Source of the DNA: Pseudomonas lini
Lineage (GTDB): Bacteria; Pseudomonadota; Gammaproteobacteria; Pseudomonadales; Pseudomonadaceae
DNA: 64,000 nt
Assembly: GCF_030812475.1 (NCBI RefSeq)
Contig: NZ_JAUSSR010000012.1
Span: 1 to 64,000, forward strand
Reading direction: 5' to 3'
Part shown: positions 28,701 to 36,560 of the stretch, piece after piece
How positions within the stretch are numbered: position 1 is the first letter of the stretch
Layout of the letters: each line of letters opens with the position of its first letter
Notes under the pieces: generated by a model
What the model saw: only the letters and a program-made list of their open reading frames with translations
Database searches by the model: none
Told to the model about the DNA's origin: nothing
Made by a program: the position numbers and the translations under genes

Positions 28701-31059
28701 AACCGTTGATGAGGCCGTCGTCGTTCAGCAGCCCCTGACTCGTCAGGTTCAATGCCTGTTGCGCCTGAAAGACACCGCCGCTGTTATCGATGGTGCCTTC
28801 GGTCGCGGTGATATCAACCTGTCCCTTGACCGAGCCAAGGGTCCCTTGGCGGTTGCTCACTTGAAATCCGCTAACGGTGATCGCGCCGTTCGCCGCCAGG
28901 GTGCCCTGGTCATTGTTCAATTGCCCGCCGGACAGCAGCAGGCTGTCGCCGGACGTGATCTTGCCGTTGGCATTGACCAGCTGTCCTGCACTTAATTGAG
29001 TCCCCTTGGCCGATGCGAGGGTCCCGGTGCTGTTGTCCAGTCGCGTCCTGGCGGTGACATTCAACTTGCCATTGGCCGTGGCCTGAACCGTCCCGGCCTG
29101 ATTGAGCAGTTGATCGCTGGTCAGGACCACATCACCATCACTGGCCACGGTCCCGCCGCTGTTGTCGAGCAATCCGCTGGCGCTGATGCTCAAGGTCTCC
29201 CTGCCGCTTTGCAGAATTTGCCCCTGACGATTGGACAGGCTAATGCCATCGATCCGGATCTGCCGCGCAATGGTGCTGGCCCCATCCAGTACAGCGTGGG
29301 CGACATCAAGCTGTAGCAGGCCGTTGCTGTGCAGGGAACCGTGGTTGCCACTCAGCGCCTGGCCCTGAATATTCAGACTGCCGGTGCCGGCGTGCTCGAC
29401 CCTGCCTTTGCGGTTGGACAGGGTCGCGGCAGACAAACGGACATTGGCGCCATTACTGGCGATGCGTCCGTTGTCGTTATCCAGATCACCGGAGACTTCA
29501 ATCAGCGTATCGCCCTTGCCAACCTGAACGATTTCGCCCTTGTGGTTCGACAGGCTGCCAGCCGCCAGTTGCATGCGCTCGGCATTTACCCGGGCATTGT
29601 CGGTCTTCAGCGTTTTGGCCACTGCGGTTTTGAGGATTGCTGTCGCGTCCACGGCAGCGCCGCTCAAGTCTGCGTCGCCATTGCGAGCGGTCAGGTTGAT
29701 GTTGCGAGCGCTGGTTTCACTGCCCGTCATGTTCAGACTCGCGCCGTCAAAAGCGATGTCGCCCGCGGCAATGGCCGATCCCTGATGGTTGATGGTCTGG
29801 GTGGCGGTGACCTGCAGCGAGCCGTTGCCACGTGTAGTACCGTCACCGGCGACACCGGCACCCAGTACCGACTTGCTGGCGTTGTCGATGCGACTTGCGC
29901 TCAGTGTCAGGTCCTGTTGCGCAGCGATGACCCCTTGATTGCGAATATCACCCCGACTGGACAACGATGTGTTGCCCTGACTGTAGAGCGAGCCGCTGTT
30001 GTCGATACCGACTTGGCTGTCTACCTGCAGACCTTGACTGCTGCTGATCTGACCGCTGTTGTCTAGACGACCGTCGGCACTGATGACCACCTCACCGGCG
30101 CTGGAGCCGATCTGTCCGGCATTGCGCACACCCAGCCCGGCTTCGGTGCCCACCAGCTTGATCTTGCCGGCGTACATGCCACCCAATTGCGCCACGTCGA
30201 TGGCGATTGCCGGTTGCTCGCCGGTGGCGGCAATCGCGGTGGCCCGGGAATTGTCGGCGTCGACCTGGTTGGCACCGGTGGTCACGCGCAAATCCTTGGC
30301 CCAGAGGCCGGCATTGACCTCCACGGAACGGGCGATGACGTCGGTATAGTCGGTCTGCGAGGCGTCCAGGCCCTTGCCGGAAATCACCACCTTGCCACCT
30401 TCGACCCGGTAACCCTGCAGCTGTCCTTCCTGCATCTGCACCGTGCCGGTGGTCAGGGTGGCCCGGTTTGAGTTGATGAAGCCACAGCCGTCGCACGCGA
30501 TGCCTGCCGGGTTGGCGATGACTACCTGGGCACGGTCGCCGCCGACTTCGACGTAACCGCGCAATTGGCTCGGGTTACTGCTGTTGACTTCGTTCAGGAT
30601 CACTCGCGCCGAGCCGTTGCCCAGGGCGCTGTTGCCTTCGATCCAGCCGCCCAACTGAGTCTGCACGCTGGTGCGCGAGTTATTCAGGATCGCCCCTTGG
30701 GCATTGACGTCGAATTGGCTGTAGGTGTTACGCGAAACTCCTGCGGCGCTTGGCGTCTGGATATTGACCTGGGGTACGCCATTGGCAGCGTTGATGATCA
30801 CGGGTTGTTGGCCGGCCGGAGCCCCGTGGTCGGCGACAATATCGCCCCAGGCGAGCGGTGACGCCAGGGTGATCAACCCAAGGGCCGCCATCAGCGAAAA
30901 CCGCAGGGGGCGCAGGGTGACCAGCAGCGCTGGGGTGGAGATAGCAGATTGCGCGCCCGTACGATTGGAGGACTTCTTGCTGCCCAGCACGTTTTCAGCC
31001 ACGACCATCAGCAAGCCACGGGCTTTGTTGAAGACGATGCGATAGAGGTTTTTGTTCAT
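22795..31059 (-). CDS. TpsA exoprotein (filamentous haemagglutinin family) with an esterase-like C-terminus
   Basis: This 2754-residue protein is the secreted partner of a two-partner secretion system. Residues 1-22 (MNKNLYRIVFNKARGLLMVV) form the extended signal peptide region, followed by the hydrophobic signal ending near ASPLAWG. The TPS secretion domain (~75-320) contains NPAG and the CDGCGF segment. A long run of FHA-type repeats (many LxNxxGxI units, ~350-1350) and a second block of haemagglutinin repeats (~1700-2400) follow. No VENN pretoxin motif is seen. The last ~250 residues are non-repetitive and contain GHSRG (Ser2611), HQNDPVG (Asp2683) and HSCYGDG (His2722), in the order of a serine hydrolase triad. 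RBS AGGGATC. Third gene after tpsB and the acyltransferase. Confidence 0.9.
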   Translation of the reverse strand: MNKNLYRIVFNKARGLLMVVAENVLGSKKSSNRTGAQSAISTPALLVTLRPLRFSLMAALGLITLASPLAWGDIVADHGAPAGQQPVIINAANGVPQVNIQTPSAAGVSRNTYSQFDVNAQGAILNNSRTSVQTQLGGWIEGNSALGNGSARVILNEVNSSNPSQLRGYVEVGGDRAQVVIANPAGIACDGCGFINSNRATLTTGTVQMQEGQLQGYRVEGGKVVISGKGLDASQTDYTDVIARSVEVNAGLWAKDLRVTTGANQVDADNSRATAIAATGEQPAIAIDVAQLGGMYAGKIKLVGTEAGLGVRNAGQIGSSAGEVVISADGRLDNSGQISSSQGLQVDSQVGIDNSGSLYSQGNTSLSSRGDIRNQGVIAAQQDLTLSASRIDNASKSVLGAGVAGDGTTRGNGSLQVTATQTINHQGSAIAAGDIAFDGASLNMTGSETSARNINLTARNGDADLSGAAVDATAILKTAVAKTLKTDNARVNAERMQLAAGSLSNHKGEIVQVGKGDTLIEVSGDLDNDNGRIASNGANVRLSAATLSNRKGRVEHAGTGSLNIQGQALSGNHGSLHSNGLLQLDVAHAVLDGASTIARQIRIDGISLSNRQGQILQSGRETLSISASGLLDNSGGTVASDGDVVLTSDQLLNQAGTVQATANGKLNVTARTRLDNSTGTLASAKGTQLSAGQLVNANGKITSGDSLLLSGGQLNNDQGTLAANGAITVSGFQVSNRQGTLGSVKGQVDITATEGTIDNSGGVFQAQQALNLTSQGLLNDDGLINGSAVHLDSTGKLLSNQRGAIIGTGTVNVSSGELNNQAGLIQAAAALTVDTQGQSLINTDSGKTNGILGQAGVKLSTGDLINSAGFIGGKGDITVDARQFDNRTGGILTSEKSLHLSGTGLYNGGGQVQTLGDARLDLGSGRIDNIGGLLRAGGTLSVGAAVLDNQQTQGLNQGVEGQSLALDVAQVLNRSGAIRADQTLTITSGSQLDNSSGLISSSKRLSISDGLSGQSLNLLNTGGTLIAGENLGITSASLSGDGNVLSLGDIDLTLGSSLINTGKLQANGNLDLNLQGRLDNQGALQAGKLLQVSSGVVENQVNGEISAAQVTLNVGDTLTNRGLIDAQITRINARVLNNLGSGRIYGDQVSIATRDLTNNVENGQAAVIAARNRLDIGASSILNREHAMLFSAGDLAIGAALDANGQATGRADLVHNASATIEALGDLSLASAVLLNTNEHFSTQVVEISRQALQEFQRTGYASRYRPDQVSIYRDEVNHLVSPDGTSDKYNRYDYTRITTQTQILTSDPGEILSGGSMLLNADTVLNDKSRIIAGGTLTGNIGHLENTEVSGQQTVTDSGTVSNFYRIQRKGRDRQGTAVAAYNPAASVTDIFLHPSQYQQNAAHSGSGLQVGDRLTSSVNQQAVGAHGAEVNVGNGRAPGPVLEVSALQSTNAAGVGESIRTGGINAQVPDNSLFHVNTQANPGYLVESDPRFTSYRSWLSSNYMLERLQLDPALTLTRLGDGFYEQKLIREQIAQLTGRRFLDGYANDETQYRSLLDSALTYAGKWSLVPGVELTSDQMAQLTSDIVWLVKKDITLADGSVTQALVPQVYVRVRNGDLDGSGALMAGNVVDLKLQGDLINSGTIAGRSVLAISAENIHNLGGRLSGADVGIKARTDLNNLGGLIDANSRLNAVAGRDINLISSTRDTQSAQGTATQVARVAGLFVSSPQGELVATAGRDINLQAAQIVSAGKDGRTTLGAGNDINLGTITEKREQTVRWDSSNSRKEASRVDAGSTIQGEGEVRLIAGQDVNARGATITSAQGGVLVSADRDINLSTGQSYNFVDEAHKVKGSNSLFSSKTTSTRDTLHETRALASTLSGETAWLKAGNDLTVQGSNVVSTSGTTLAAGNDVNVLSATDHVSEQHSRDVKQSGLFSGGGVAVTMGIQQKNDKNTNDLDSASASTIGSTNGNVSIQAGNAYRQVGSKVSAPEGNVDIAAKHVDILEAQNQQHSTQESKFKQGGLTVTITNPVVTAVQNAQQMKKASERTDDGRMKTLAAANVLLEAGNATTMVQQNPAQAGGINVSISIGGSKNESKSEQTGTIAAGSSVLAGGDVNITASGAGKDSDLTVQGSQITAGHDANLKADGDISLLAARNTVEQHSTNEGSNASIGIGFAVGGSQNGFSLNAGASMSRGNADGSDLVWSNTHVDAGNKVLIQSGGDTRLKGAVVSGNQVTADIGGNLSIESLQDTSTFDSKQSNTGVGVSLCIPPFCYGASSASVSVGGSKQESNFASVIEQSGIRAGDGGFDIRVKGNTDLVGGLIASNDKAIADGKNSLGTGSLTTSDLHNSSSASADSSGVSLGTDMFTQGKYGAGKALVGNALNSGHADGSSDGDTRSAVSLGNILITDAYRQQQLTGQDASQTVATLNRDTAGAHTSAELQDVGKMARTAEAEQAIKNETFHQAVMFTDEAYRTMFLQEARMFVLLTDANGKVLEDENKIPLRRELTNEEKLNLKPGTDGKVHVADNGIFNDENGAAKYANQHRSADTEGPQYFIWFPEAGNFASELMVAGYQKYLDTDFWGLTNSTQATREVMLAYGDKGLHFDGHSRGTMTVGNAMESMMNTPDATGSLSNTSVNFFGAAYSVYKADELLGKLQNRDAVSDPATRDKMVLQYQIHQNDPVGVSIFVGNNPGTGGVIPPESSKLKEFINVFSGDTTVHSCYGDGAAESCTRYWTNSPGSRPTFVPVTPKK

Positions 31060-31101
31060 GACGATCCCTGTGTCCTGTATTGCCCTGGAGAGCGACGCGC
31101 G

Positions 31102-31620
31102 TTACGAGTGAGTGACACGCGTGTTCTGGTGAATCCCGGCAGGTGCCGGGTCGGGCCTGCTCGCAATCCCTTGAAAATGTTTGATCCGCAGACCGCGTTC
31201 ATCGCCGCGGTGGTACAAGGCGCGGGCACTGCAATCGGCAAACAGGTGTCGTTGCAGCAACCGCGCAAGCCGGGCGCTATGGCCAAAAGGCGTCACCCAG
31301 TCCTGAAACCACAACCGGTCTCCGCTGTTCCAGTCTTCAGCCGACAGGGTGACTGCCGGGTTATCCAGGTAGCGCTGTTCGGCCTCTTCGTTGAACCAGC
31401 ACCAGGACGCATAAAACACCGGCCGACCCTGTTCATTACCGATGATGAACTGGCGATGGCGGATCGCCGGCAGCAACAATGTGTTGAGGGTGTGCAGCGG
31501 CGCATCGCGATGCGCCGCCGAGTGCATCCACAGCCAAACGGCAGCACCCAGCGCCTGGGTTTCGCTCCAGGGTTCTTCGCTGAGGGCCGGTGCGATCAGA
31601 TCAAGATTATCGAGCTGCAT
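31102..31620 (-). CDS. HlyC/CdiC-type toxin-activating lysine acyltransferase
   Basis: This 172-residue protein matches the HlyC family, which transfers an acyl chain from acyl-ACP to lysines of a partner toxin in the cytoplasm. The catalytic histidine is H37 in AAHRDAPLHTLN and the aspartate is D107 in RLWFQDWVTPFG; their spacing of 70 compares with 69 between H23 and D92 of HlyC. AEDWNSGDRLWF is the family core. It lies nine bases after tpsB and 42 bases before tpsA, so the likely target is TpsA. Similar genes (cdiC) occur in some contact-dependent inhibition loci. No RTX toxin is encoded nearby. Confidence 0.87.
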   Translation of the reverse strand: MQLDNLDLIAPALSEEPWSETQALGAAVWLWMHSAAHRDAPLHTLNTLLLPAIRHRQFIIGNEQGRPVFYASWCWFNEEAEQRYLDNPAVTLSAEDWNSGDRLWFQDWVTPFGHSARLARLLQRHLFADCSARALYHRGDERGLRIKHFQGIASRPDPAPAGIHQNTRVTHS

Positions 31621-31629
31621 GGCGACGCC

Positions 31630-33411
31630 TCACATGGACCAGGTCAGGCTGAAACCTGCCGTGGTACTGGCGGTGTCGAAGCCCCTGGGTTTGCTGATCG
31701 GCTGGCCGACGAATACGTCGTAGGACACCTGCCGATATCCGCCGCGCAAGCCCACCACGTAACCGGCCAGATGATCGCCAATGAGGTACTGACTTGAAGG
31801 GCCGCCGACCTTGCCGTAATCCACGCCAAGGTAGGTTTCCTGCCCGGTGCTGCCCAGCGCCAGGCCGAGATCGTTGCGCACCAGCCAGCCACGGTCGGCG
31901 GACAGGATGTTTTCACCGTCAAAACCCCGCACGGTGTAGCGCCCGCCAATGGAGAAGCGGTCCTGAGGCACCAGCGAGGTTCGATTCCATTGCGCTCGCC
32001 AATTGGTGGTGTAGCGCAGGTGTTGATCGCCGAGGTTGAACGGCACGGTGAACTGCGCATCGGCGGTGATGATCTGCGACCGTGAGGTGCCCTCGTCAAA
32101 AGCCTCCTCGGGGGCCGTCAAGGCATTGCGCGCGCCAGTGCCACGTCGATAGCTGGCGCCCAGGTCGAGGGTCGAAGCGCCAATGAACTCGCGGTGAGTC
32201 AGCCCCAATGCCCAGCCCGCCATGCGACGACGCTGGATCTCGATTTCGGTGTCGTCAATGAAGTTTTGCGAGGTACGCGTCCAGCCACTTAACCGGGCGC
32301 TGGTTTTGCGTACGGCATCACGGTAGAGCAAGCGCGAGGCACTGATTTCATTGTTCTTGCTCTCGCCGGTGTAGGTGTAAGTCTGGTTGGCGCCCGCGAT
32401 CGACTGGTGATAGTCGTATTCGCTGGACGTGATGCCGAACAGCCAATAGCCGTAAGGTACCGAGTAGTGCAACGTATGACCTTTGGAACCGCGATCGCCG
32501 GAGTCGCCGCCACCCATGTCATGGTTGTAGCTGGCGTAAAACAAGTCATTGAGACTCAGCACATTGTCCAGGGATACCGAGGTCGACCCCAGGTATTTGC
32601 CGGTGGCATCGGTCCCGGAGTCGTCGACCGAAAGGCTCAGGCGCACAGGCAAAGCCTGCTTCCAGGCAATCACCAGATCGCTGTCGCCAGGCTTGGCATC
32701 CACTCCCTGGGCGGGGGTGATCTGAATGTCGGCGTCGGCGGTCGGCACACGCTTGAAGTTCTCCAGCGCCTGTTCGAGATCACGCAGGTTCAGCAACTCC
32801 CCCGGCTTGGCCGGCACCGCATTCCAGGCGTTGGCTCGGGTCGAGGTGCCTGGCGCAAAGCGGATCGAGCGGATGCGCCCCGGAATCAAGGTCAGTTGCA
32901 GCACACCGCTGTTCAGGTCCTGGGGCGGCGCCAGCACCCGGGTGGTGACAAATCCGCGCTCGATAATCGCGTTCTGGATGCGCTTCATCGTCAGGTTGAT
33001 GCCCTGAGCCCCCAGGCATTGACCGGTGGCGGGATCATTCTTTGGATCGGCATGGCGCAACGCCCATTGAAAACGCTGGGCCTGTTCGCCATCAAGGACA
33101 ATCTGTCGAATCGGAAAGCAGGGTGCTTCGTTTTTCTCTAGTACGCTGCCTTTGGACGACGCGGGTGGCAATTCCAGACGCACGTCGGGCTTGGGTTCCA
33201 GTTGTTCACGCAGCGTTCGCTCACGCTCTTGCTGCAACAGCAACTGTTGGGCAGGCGCCGGCGGATCAGCGGCCAGGGCGGAAAAACTGCCGCACAGTCC
33301 TAGCAACAACCCCATCACCGCAATGCAATTGGCAGATGGCGAGGCTGTGAACATTGGGCGCATTGAGTCGTGATCGGCCAGGTAATCCCGTGGCCAAGAG
33401 AGAAAAATCAT
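31630..33411 (-). CDS. TpsB outer membrane transporter (FhaC/ShlB/HecB family)
   Basis: This 593-residue protein secretes TpsA across the outer membrane. After a signal ending near FSALAADPP come a polar linker helix, POTRA domains (residues ~95-240, with NLTMKRIQNAIIERGFVTTR and VLQLTLIPGRI), and a C-terminal 16-strand barrel. Loop L6 carries the conserved VRGF motif in RYTVRGFDGEN, and the protein ends in the aromatic-type outer membrane signature SLTWSM. The start at 33411 has AGGGATG before it; an internal ATG at 33363 would give a shorter signal but lacks a Shine-Dalgarno. It is the first gene of tpsB-acyltransferase-tpsA. Confidence 0.93.
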   Translation of the reverse strand: MIFLSWPRDYLADHDSMRPMFTASPSANCIAVMGLLLGLCGSFSALAADPPAPAQQLLLQQERERTLREQLEPKPDVRLELPPASSKGSVLEKNEAPCFPIRQIVLDGEQAQRFQWALRHADPKNDPATGQCLGAQGINLTMKRIQNAIIERGFVTTRVLAPPQDLNSGVLQLTLIPGRIRSIRFAPGTSTRANAWNAVPAKPGELLNLRDLEQALENFKRVPTADADIQITPAQGVDAKPGDSDLVIAWKQALPVRLSLSVDDSGTDATGKYLGSTSVSLDNVLSLNDLFYASYNHDMGGGDSGDRGSKGHTLHYSVPYGYWLFGITSSEYDYHQSIAGANQTYTYTGESKNNEISASRLLYRDAVRKTSARLSGWTRTSQNFIDDTEIEIQRRRMAGWALGLTHREFIGASTLDLGASYRRGTGARNALTAPEEAFDEGTSRSQIITADAQFTVPFNLGDQHLRYTTNWRAQWNRTSLVPQDRFSIGGRYTVRGFDGENILSADRGWLVRNDLGLALGSTGQETYLGVDYGKVGGPSSQYLIGDHLAGYVVGLRGGYRQVSYDVFVGQPISKPRGFDTASTTAGFSLTWSM

Positions 33412-33677
33412 TTCGCATCCCTGTGAAATTCAGCTGACTGCCTTGTGTGGGATCAGGTCCGCGCCTGACGCGACAGCTCAGCCTGCCGTCTCCGGCAACG
33501 TGGCTAGGAGTACGAAATCAGAAGAAGGTTCATACCGAACAAAAAGAAATATCCTACATGCTGCCGAATCGCGCACGCGGGCAATCCGGTCATCGTGTGT
33601 GCGGCGGTGTGGAGTGGAAACAGTCGCTCATCGCGACTGACCCCATTACAAGCTTCATTAAACATTTATGTGTTAGC
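33412..33677. other. Intergenic region without recognised genes
   Basis: About 265 bases separate the TPS operon start from the toxin-antitoxin operator. I see no credible gene; the short open frames here look random. It must hold the promoter of the TPS operon, but I cannot name convincing -35/-10 boxes. Confidence 0.5.
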
Positions 33678-33705
33678 ATGCAATCAATGATATCGTTGAT
33701 TGCAT
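33678..33705. promoter_or_regulatory. Imperfect palindrome upstream of the toxin-antitoxin pair
   Basis: A 28-base inverted repeat with arms ATGCAATCAA and TTGATTGCAT around TGATATCG (one mismatched pair) lies 12 bases before the antitoxin start. Ribbon-helix-helix antitoxins of the FitA/VapB type bind such palindromes to repress their own operon, so this is the likely operator. Confidence 0.6.
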
Positions 33706-33716
33706 GAGGTGGCGTC

Positions 33717-33962
33717 ATGGCCAGTATCACTATTCGTAATCTGGACGACTCAATTAAAGAACAGCTGCGCATCGCCGCCGCTCACAATGGACACTCCATG
33801 GAAGAAGAGGTCCGCCTGATTCTTGGGAGAGCGCTGGCTACCGTTGACCAGGCTGGAGGGCTTGGCAGCCGAATCCGCAATAGATTCAGCGACGTCGGGG
33901 GCGTGGACCTCGATTTGCCCATACGTTCGGAGAAAGCGACAGCGGTGGATTTCTCTGAATGA
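33717..33962 (+). CDS. FitA/VapB-type ribbon-helix-helix antitoxin
   Basis: This 81-residue protein starts MASITIRNLDDSIKEQLRI, the ribbon-helix-helix DNA-binding strand and helices of FitA/Phd-like antitoxins (Arc/MetJ fold), with GHSMEEEVRLIL as the second helix. The C-terminal part, which includes SRIRNRF, should wrap the toxin and block its active site. It overlaps the toxin gene by four bases (ATGA). The AGGTGGCG before the ATG is its ribosome site. Confidence 0.88.
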   Translation: MASITIRNLDDSIKEQLRIAAAHNGHSMEEEVRLILGRALATVDQAGGLGSRIRNRFSDVGGVDLDLPIRSEKATAVDFSE

Positions 33963-34378
33963 TAGTGCTCGATACCAATGTTCTTTCCGAGTTTATGCGG
34001 GCTGAGCCTGAGGCTCGAGTAGTGGCCTGGATTGATCGGCAGCCAGCGATGGATCTGGCGATCAGCGCAGTGACAGTGGCAGAAATACTTCATGGCATTG
34101 CCCGATTGCCGTACGGAAAGCGCAAGCAAAAACTTGAAGCTCATGCGATGGAGATGTTTGAAGAGGATTTCGCCGGAAGGATATTGCCTTTTGATGTTCA
34201 CGCCGCCGTTGAATACGCAACGCTGGTAGCGGGTTGTGAAGCACAGGGGCGAGCGGCGTCCATGGCTGATGCGCAAATTGCTGCAATTTGCCGGACTCAC
34301 GGCGCACCGATCGCCACCCGCAATGTTCGGGACTTCGAGTTTCCCGGGATCGAGGTGATCAATCCGTGGGATACCTGA
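33959..34378 (+). CDS. PIN-domain toxin (FitB/VapC type)
   Basis: A 139-residue PIN-domain ribonuclease toxin. The start MIVLDTNVLSEFMR carries the first acidic residue (D5), TVAEILHGI the conserved Glu, and the later ASMADAQIAAI and IATRNVRDFE segments supply the remaining metal-binding Asp residues. Members cleave tRNA or rRNA loops when the antitoxin is degraded. It forms a bicistronic operon with the antitoxin. The sequence is of the FitB/StbB subgroup. Confidence 0.9.
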   Translation: MIVLDTNVLSEFMRAEPEARVVAWIDRQPAMDLAISAVTVAEILHGIARLPYGKRKQKLEAHAMEMFEEDFAGRILPFDVHAAVEYATLVAGCEAQGRAASMADAQIAAICRTHGAPIATRNVRDFEFPGIEVINPWDT

Positions 34379-34425
34379 CACTAAGATGATCGCTCCCACC
34401 AGATCGTGGGAACAATCAGGTGTGT

Positions 34426-36345
34426 TCAAACCCGGAAGTGACTCACCATCATCTGCAACTGATTACCCAACCGCGCCAGCTCAACACTGGACGCAGCCGT
34501 TTCATCGCTGGCGGCGGCCGTCTGTTCGGACACGTCGCGTACGTTGACGATGCTGCGGCTGATCTCTTCGGCCACGGCACTTTGCTGCTCGGCGGCGGCA
34601 GCGATCTGCTGGTTCATCGACTGGATGTTGGACACCGTGCGGGTGATGTTTTCCAGTGACACGCCGGCCTTGCGGGTCAGCGCCACGCTGCTGTCGGTCA
34701 GGGTGCGGCTGTTGTTCATCACCGCCGACACCTGTTGGGTGCCGTTCTGCAGACCGGCGACCAGGCCTTCGATTTCTTCGGTGGATTTCTGCGTGCGTTG
34801 GGCCAGGCCTCGGACTTCGTCGGCCACCACGGCAAACCCACGACCGGCTTCACCGGCACGGGCGGCTTCGATGGCGGCGTTGAGCGCCAGCAGGTTGGTC
34901 TGATCGGCGACCGCCTTGATCACGTCCATGACGCTGCCGATCTTGTCACTTTCCTGCTGCAGCACATTCATGGCTTCGGTTGAACGCGCCACCTCGCTGG
35001 CCAGGCGTTCGATCTGGGCGATGGCTTCATTGACCACCTTGTCGCCTTCGCGCGCTTCGCCGTCAGCGGCAGCCGCGGCCTGGGACGCTTGCTCTGCATT
35101 GCGCGCGACTTCCTGCACCGTGGCCGTCATCTCGTGCATGGCCGTGGCCACCTGATCGGTTTCGATTTTCTGGCTGTTGACCCCGGCGCTGGTTTGCTCG
35201 GTCACGGCCGACAACTCTTCGGCGGCGCTGGCAATCTGGGTGACGCCATCGCGAATGCCGCTGATCAAATCGCGCAGGGTAACGCCCATGCGCGCAATGC
35301 CTTGCTGCAACACGCCGAGTTCATCGCGGCGAGTCACCTTGACGTCGTGGGACAGGTCGCCGCCGGCAATGCGCTCGACCACGGCGAGGGTGTCGCGCAA
35401 CGGGCCGGTGATCTGGCGGGTAATGATAACGGCAGCAATGATGCCCACCAACAATGCCAGCAGGGTGCTGATCAGTTGCAGCGTACGAGCCTGGGCGCTT
35501 TCGACGTCACGGCGGTCGAGCTGGATCTGATACAGCTGATCGCTCAGTGACACGATGGCGGCGCCCTGTTCGGTCATTTCCTTGCGCGCCTGGACGGCGT
35601 CGTTGCTGGCGTTTTTATAAGCCTGCAAGGCACTGCGGTAGTTGCTCAGCGCGGTTTCCAGCTGGCGCAGGGCGTCTGGCTGAGTCTCGGTAAAGTGCAC
35701 GCTCATGGACTTCAGGCCGGCTATTGCCGTGTCCAGTTGGCCGACGGCTTTTTGCTCGGTCTCGGCATTGGTGGTGGCGGTGTAGCCACGCACTTCGTAG
35801 CGGGCCAACATAAACGCTTCCTTGGCGGCAGTGATGGCCTGGAATTGTTCGAAGCGTTGATCACCCAAGGGCAGCTGCAGCACGCCAGTCTTGATGGCAT
35901 CGATCAGCTTGCTGGCGATTTCAGCGTTGCTGCCCATGACGTCGCGGGCGCTGTTGCCGGTACGGTAGGCGCCGCGCATTTTGTTCAGGGACGTCTTGTA
36001 AGCCTCAATGACGGCACCCTGTTCCCTGAGCAGCTTGAGGTTTTCCAGACTCTTGAACTTCGCCAGCAGCGCCTGTTGCTGGGCGGAGAACGCGTCCAGG
36101 GTGGTCAGTACGTTTTGCGCCGCGGTTTCGTCGCCATTGGTCAGCATGTATTGCAGGCGAACCACGCGCAATTTGGTCAGGCCGGCATTGAGCTGAGTGA
36201 TATCGCTCATCCAGTTGCTGCGGTCAATCAAACCGCCCAGGCTCGTCCAGCCGGTCAGGGCGAGGACGCAGGTCAATGCCAGGACCAGGCCGAACCCCAG
36301 GCCCAGTTTCAGGTTCACGCTGATGTTGCCGAACCAGCTATTCAT
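34426..36345 (-). CDS. Methyl-accepting chemotaxis protein
   Basis: A 639-residue chemoreceptor. The ATG at 36345 follows GGAGGA and is preferred to the longer frame. TM1 lies at ~12-32; a periplasmic four-helix-bundle (4HB/HBM-like) ligand domain of ~250 residues follows; TM2 is around residues 288-310; HAMP comes next; and a long cytoplasmic coiled coil carries the hairpin tip EAARAGEAGRGFAVVADEVR. There is no C-terminal CheR-binding pentapeptide. Ligand unknown, though helical-bundle sensors in Pseudomonas often detect organic acids. Single gene. Confidence 0.92.
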   Translation of the reverse strand: MNSWFGNISVNLKLGLGFGLVLALTCVLALTGWTSLGGLIDRSNWMSDITQLNAGLTKLRVVRLQYMLTNGDETAAQNVLTTLDAFSAQQQALLAKFKSLENLKLLREQGAVIEAYKTSLNKMRGAYRTGNSARDVMGSNAEIASKLIDAIKTGVLQLPLGDQRFEQFQAITAAKEAFMLARYEVRGYTATTNAETEQKAVGQLDTAIAGLKSMSVHFTETQPDALRQLETALSNYRSALQAYKNASNDAVQARKEMTEQGAAIVSLSDQLYQIQLDRRDVESAQARTLQLISTLLALLVGIIAAVIITRQITGPLRDTLAVVERIAGGDLSHDVKVTRRDELGVLQQGIARMGVTLRDLISGIRDGVTQIASAAEELSAVTEQTSAGVNSQKIETDQVATAMHEMTATVQEVARNAEQASQAAAAADGEAREGDKVVNEAIAQIERLASEVARSTEAMNVLQQESDKIGSVMDVIKAVADQTNLLALNAAIEAARAGEAGRGFAVVADEVRGLAQRTQKSTEEIEGLVAGLQNGTQQVSAVMNNSRTLTDSSVALTRKAGVSLENITRTVSNIQSMNQQIAAAAEQQSAVAEEISRSIVNVRDVSEQTAAASDETAASSVELARLGNQLQMMVSHFRV

Positions 36346-36560
36346 CAAATTCCTCCAGGAACGTTGTGTTTCTTGATCGTCGGTGGCTGGAAGATTGTTG
36401 TTTTTGGGAGCCAGCAAGGTGGGTAGCAGGTGTGTATCGGCAGCATGCGAAGTAACTGAAGATCATCTTTTGTTGTTGTTCTTAAGCTTTTTTTCACAAC
36501 CTTTTCACTTCCAGCCAACGCGCGCCTTTCTACCCTCGCGGCATCGAATGACAGTGATGC

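Noticed and set aside
22894..31045. Many plus-strand open frames across tpsA (up to 379 codons)
   Set aside because: All are opposite the 2754-codon tpsA, which has a full TPS domain and signal; the frames reflect its repeat structure.
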